Shown here one piece after another: positions 4,910 through 6,196 of a DNA stretch of 6,196 bases (position 1 is its first letter; the number at the start of each line of letters is the position of its first letter). The position numbers and the translations under genes are program-made. The notes below the pieces were generated by a model, which saw nothing but the letters and a program-made list of their open reading frames with translations, made no database searches and was not told the origin of the DNA. Origin of the DNA: Pseudomonadota bacterium (GTDB taxonomy: Bacteria > Cyanobacteriota > Vampirovibrionia > LMEP-6097); NCBI GenBank assembly GCA_009924885.1, contig RFQS01000137.1, positions 1 through 6,196 of the forward strand, written 5' to 3'.

Positions 4910-5409
4910 TGAAAACTATTGAGAAGGTAGAAAAAAATATGAGTAATATAGAAGTTCCTTTAACAGCTATAAATCAGCTAGCTGAGATTCTTAAAAATCA
5001 AGAATTAAGTGAGATAGAGCTTGAGTTTGAAGGACAGTACCGTATTAAAGTAAAAAAAGAAGTTACTGGGGCTGTATTTAGTAGTATATCGGCACCAGCA
5101 GTGCACTCCACCGCAAGTACTGTTTCTGAAACCGCTTCGGCAAAAGCTGCTGCACCAAACAAAAACCTTTTTGAAGTAAAATCACCAATGGTTGGTACCT
5201 ACTATGCTTCTCCATCTCCCGATGCTGATGCATTTATAAAAGTCGGAGATAGAGTTAAGAAGGGTGATACCCTCTGTATTATCGAAGCTATGAAGCTGAT
5301 GAATGAGCTTCCATCTGAAGTTTCAGGGATAGTAAAAGAGATTTCAGTAGATAATTCTCAGGCTATATCTTTTGGTGAAGTAATTATTAAAATCGAAAAA
5401 GATGCCTAA
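4909..5409 (+). CDS. accB: Biotin carboxyl carrier protein of acetyl-CoA carboxylase
   Basis: AccB carries the biotin that the AccC biotin carboxylase loads with CO2 and that AccAD uses to make malonyl-CoA, the first step of fatty-acid synthesis. The C-terminal biotinyl domain (about 86-164) has the motif EAMKLMNE with biotinylated K129, and the preceding thumb-type segment SPMVGTYYASPSPDA is present. The N-terminal part (about 14-50) is the usual helical and beta segment, joined to the domain by an Ala/Ser/Thr-rich linker (about 57-83). Two starts are possible: the ATG at 4909 overlaps the efp stop, suggesting coupling (166 residues). The ATG at 4939 (M11, 156 residues, closer to the usual length) has GAGAAGGT 11-18 bases upstream. 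I cannot decide; 4939 is a serious alternative. The accC subunit is not adjacent in this window. Confidence 0.96.
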   Translation: MKTIEKVEKNMSNIEVPLTAINQLAEILKNQELSEIELEFEGQYRIKVKKEVTGAVFSSISAPAVHSTASTVSETASAKAAAPNKNLFEVKSPMVGTYYASPSPDADAFIKVGDRVKKGDTLCIIEAMKLMNELPSEVSGIVKEISVDNSQAISFGEVIIKIEKDA

Positions 5410-6088
5410 GCGGGTTTTCTCTTTAACTTCTTTCTTAAATCAGTTAAATTTACCATCTAATAAACTCTTAGAGCAGGCCTTGACTCATAAATCCTGTTCT
5501 AAAGACGATCCTAATCTTCTAAATAATGAAAGATTAGAATTTCTCGGTGATGCCGTCTTAAAGCTAGTCTTCAGTGAATACCTGTCTGATAATTTCCCAG
5601 ACGAAGATGAAGGAAATTTATCTAAATATAGAGCGAGGTTAATTTCTGATGATTTACTCGCAGAGCTTGCTATGGAAATGGGGTTAAGAAAACTTTTACG
5701 CATCAGTAGAATGTTAAAAGGACAAAAGATACTACCTGATTCTATTTATGGAAATGCCTTAGAAGCCTTAATCGCTGTTATTTATAAAGAAGCTGGTTAT
5801 GACAAGGCTCGTGAATTTATTTTAAGTGCATGGAAAAATCATATTGAAAGGGCTATCACTGAATCCATCGCTCATAACTATAAAGCCTTATTAATAGAGA
5901 AAATCCAAGCTAAATACTCTAAAGCACCTGTCTTTGAAACAGTTAACACTAGCGGAGATGCTCACGAAAGGAGTTTTGAAATAGCTGTATTCTTTGATGG
6001 AGAAGAACTCAGTAGAGGCTCTGGTAAATCTAAAAAAGAAGCTGGACAAAAGGCGGCCAAAGCTGCTTTAGACAGGTTATCATTTTAA
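5402..6088 (+). CDS. rnc: Ribonuclease III
   Basis: RNase III cuts double-stranded RNA, matures rRNA precursors and trims some mRNAs. The 228 residues hold the two expected parts. The endonuclease domain (about 5-150) has the signature ERLEFLGDAVL with E43, E46 and D50. The second catalytic block reads YGNALEALIAVIY, with E121 kept but N118 at the place of the usual aspartate (D114 in E. coli numbering). The dsRNA-binding domain follows (about 158-227) and ends in the typical GSGKSKKEAGQKAAKAAL. The essential glutamate (E117 in E. coli) is thus present and the Asp-to-Asn change may be tolerated; I recall similar GNALEA forms in some lineages. The ATG lies inside the end of accB (8-bp overlap), so translation is probably coupled. 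RNase III often cuts its own message, which here would also carry efp, accB and argB. Confidence 0.96.
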   Translation: MPKRVFSLTSFLNQLNLPSNKLLEQALTHKSCSKDDPNLLNNERLEFLGDAVLKLVFSEYLSDNFPDEDEGNLSKYRARLISDDLLAELAMEMGLRKLLRISRMLKGQKILPDSIYGNALEALIAVIYKEAGYDKAREFILSAWKNHIERAITESIAHNYKALLIEKIQAKYSKAPVFETVNTSGDAHERSFEIAVFFDGEELSRGSGKSKKEAGQKAAKAALDRLSF

Positions 6089-6091
6089 GTC

Positions 6092-6196
6092 ATGCCCGAC
6101 TATGCTAACACCGACAGAGTAAAAATTCTCGCTGAGGCTCTACCCTATATTCAAAAATTTCACTCTAAGATATTTGTGATTAAATATGGCGGCTCA
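6092..6196 (+). CDS. argB: Acetylglutamate kinase, N-terminal part (cut by window end)
   Basis: Only the first 35 codons are in the window. ArgB phosphorylates N-acetyl-L-glutamate with ATP in arginine biosynthesis. The N-terminal helix reads RVKILAEALPYIQKF and is followed by the first strand and the phosphate-binding loop beginning IFVIKYGGS (27-35), where K31 and the two glycines match the K-Y-G-G nucleotide-binding motif of the family. The LAEALPYIQKF segment is the mobile N-terminal helix region typical of cyanobacterial and related enzymes. The ATG at 6092 lies three bases after the rnc stop, in the same operon. No Shine-Dalgarno sequence is seen, so translation probably relies on coupling with rnc. 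The rest lies beyond 6196, so completeness cannot be judged. Confidence 0.9.
   Translation, partial: MPDYANTDRVKILAEALPYIQKFHSKIFVIKYGGS

Noticed and set aside
5485..5703. Minus-strand frame of 72 codons
   Set aside because: It is antisense to the conserved catalytic part of rnc.

Overview
The window is low-GC bacterial DNA (roughly one third G+C by eye) using the standard code, with TGA as a working stop. The right-hand block has the order efp-accB-rnc-argB. The EF-P (EFLHVKPGKGAAFVRTK) and the ArgB N-terminus (LAEALPYIQKF...KYGG) resemble cyanobacterial-type sequences, and efp next to accB is a cyanobacterial arrangement. Together with the low GC, this suggests a non-photosynthetic relative such as Melainabacteria/Vampirovibrionia. 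That placement is an inference from gene order and motifs, not a proven assignment.

Layout. (1) 1-1088: an unrecognised hydrophobic, glycine-rich protein whose reading frame is open back to 75 but has no ordinary start there. (2) 1118-1737: a compact MntA-HepT toxin-antitoxin pair with all key motifs intact, joined by a GTGA stop/start overlap. (3) 1741-2468, minus strand: a protein of unknown function convergent with hepT, with three bases between the two stop codons. It has a coiled-coil-like N-terminal half and a Y-x3-S-x3-H-S motif reminiscent of DUF5677/HEPN-like families. Its frame lacks a start. The only nearby ATG (2468) reaches it through a perfect -1 slippery heptamer, T TTT TTC, directly followed by TGA. 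(4) 2558-2710: a 50-residue single-span membrane protein with a reasonable ribosome site. (5) 2736-2957: no convincing gene, but nested repeats: a direct 11-bp copy of the tRNA-Asp 3' end, a perfect 9-bp hairpin, an inverted 15-bp copy of the tRNA-Asp T-arm/acceptor region, and a 130-bp imperfect palindrome. (6) 2958-3034, minus strand: tRNA-Asp(GTC) with encoded CCA. (7) 3133-4254: a secreted or envelope protein of unknown function. (8) 4343-6196: the core operon efp, accB, rnc and argB (cut by the window end), packed with a 1-bp overlap, an 8-bp overlap and a 3-bp gap.

The left half looks accessory and the right half is core. The boundary is the tRNA-Asp gene, whose 3' end faces the accessory side. 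That is the orientation expected if integrative elements have used this tRNA as an attachment site, and the tRNA-end copies on that side fit the idea. The most interesting signals are the slippery-site gene start, the tRNA-derived direct and inverted repeats flanking the palindrome, and the small membrane protein. I did not find a CRISPR array, transposase, recombinase or restriction system.
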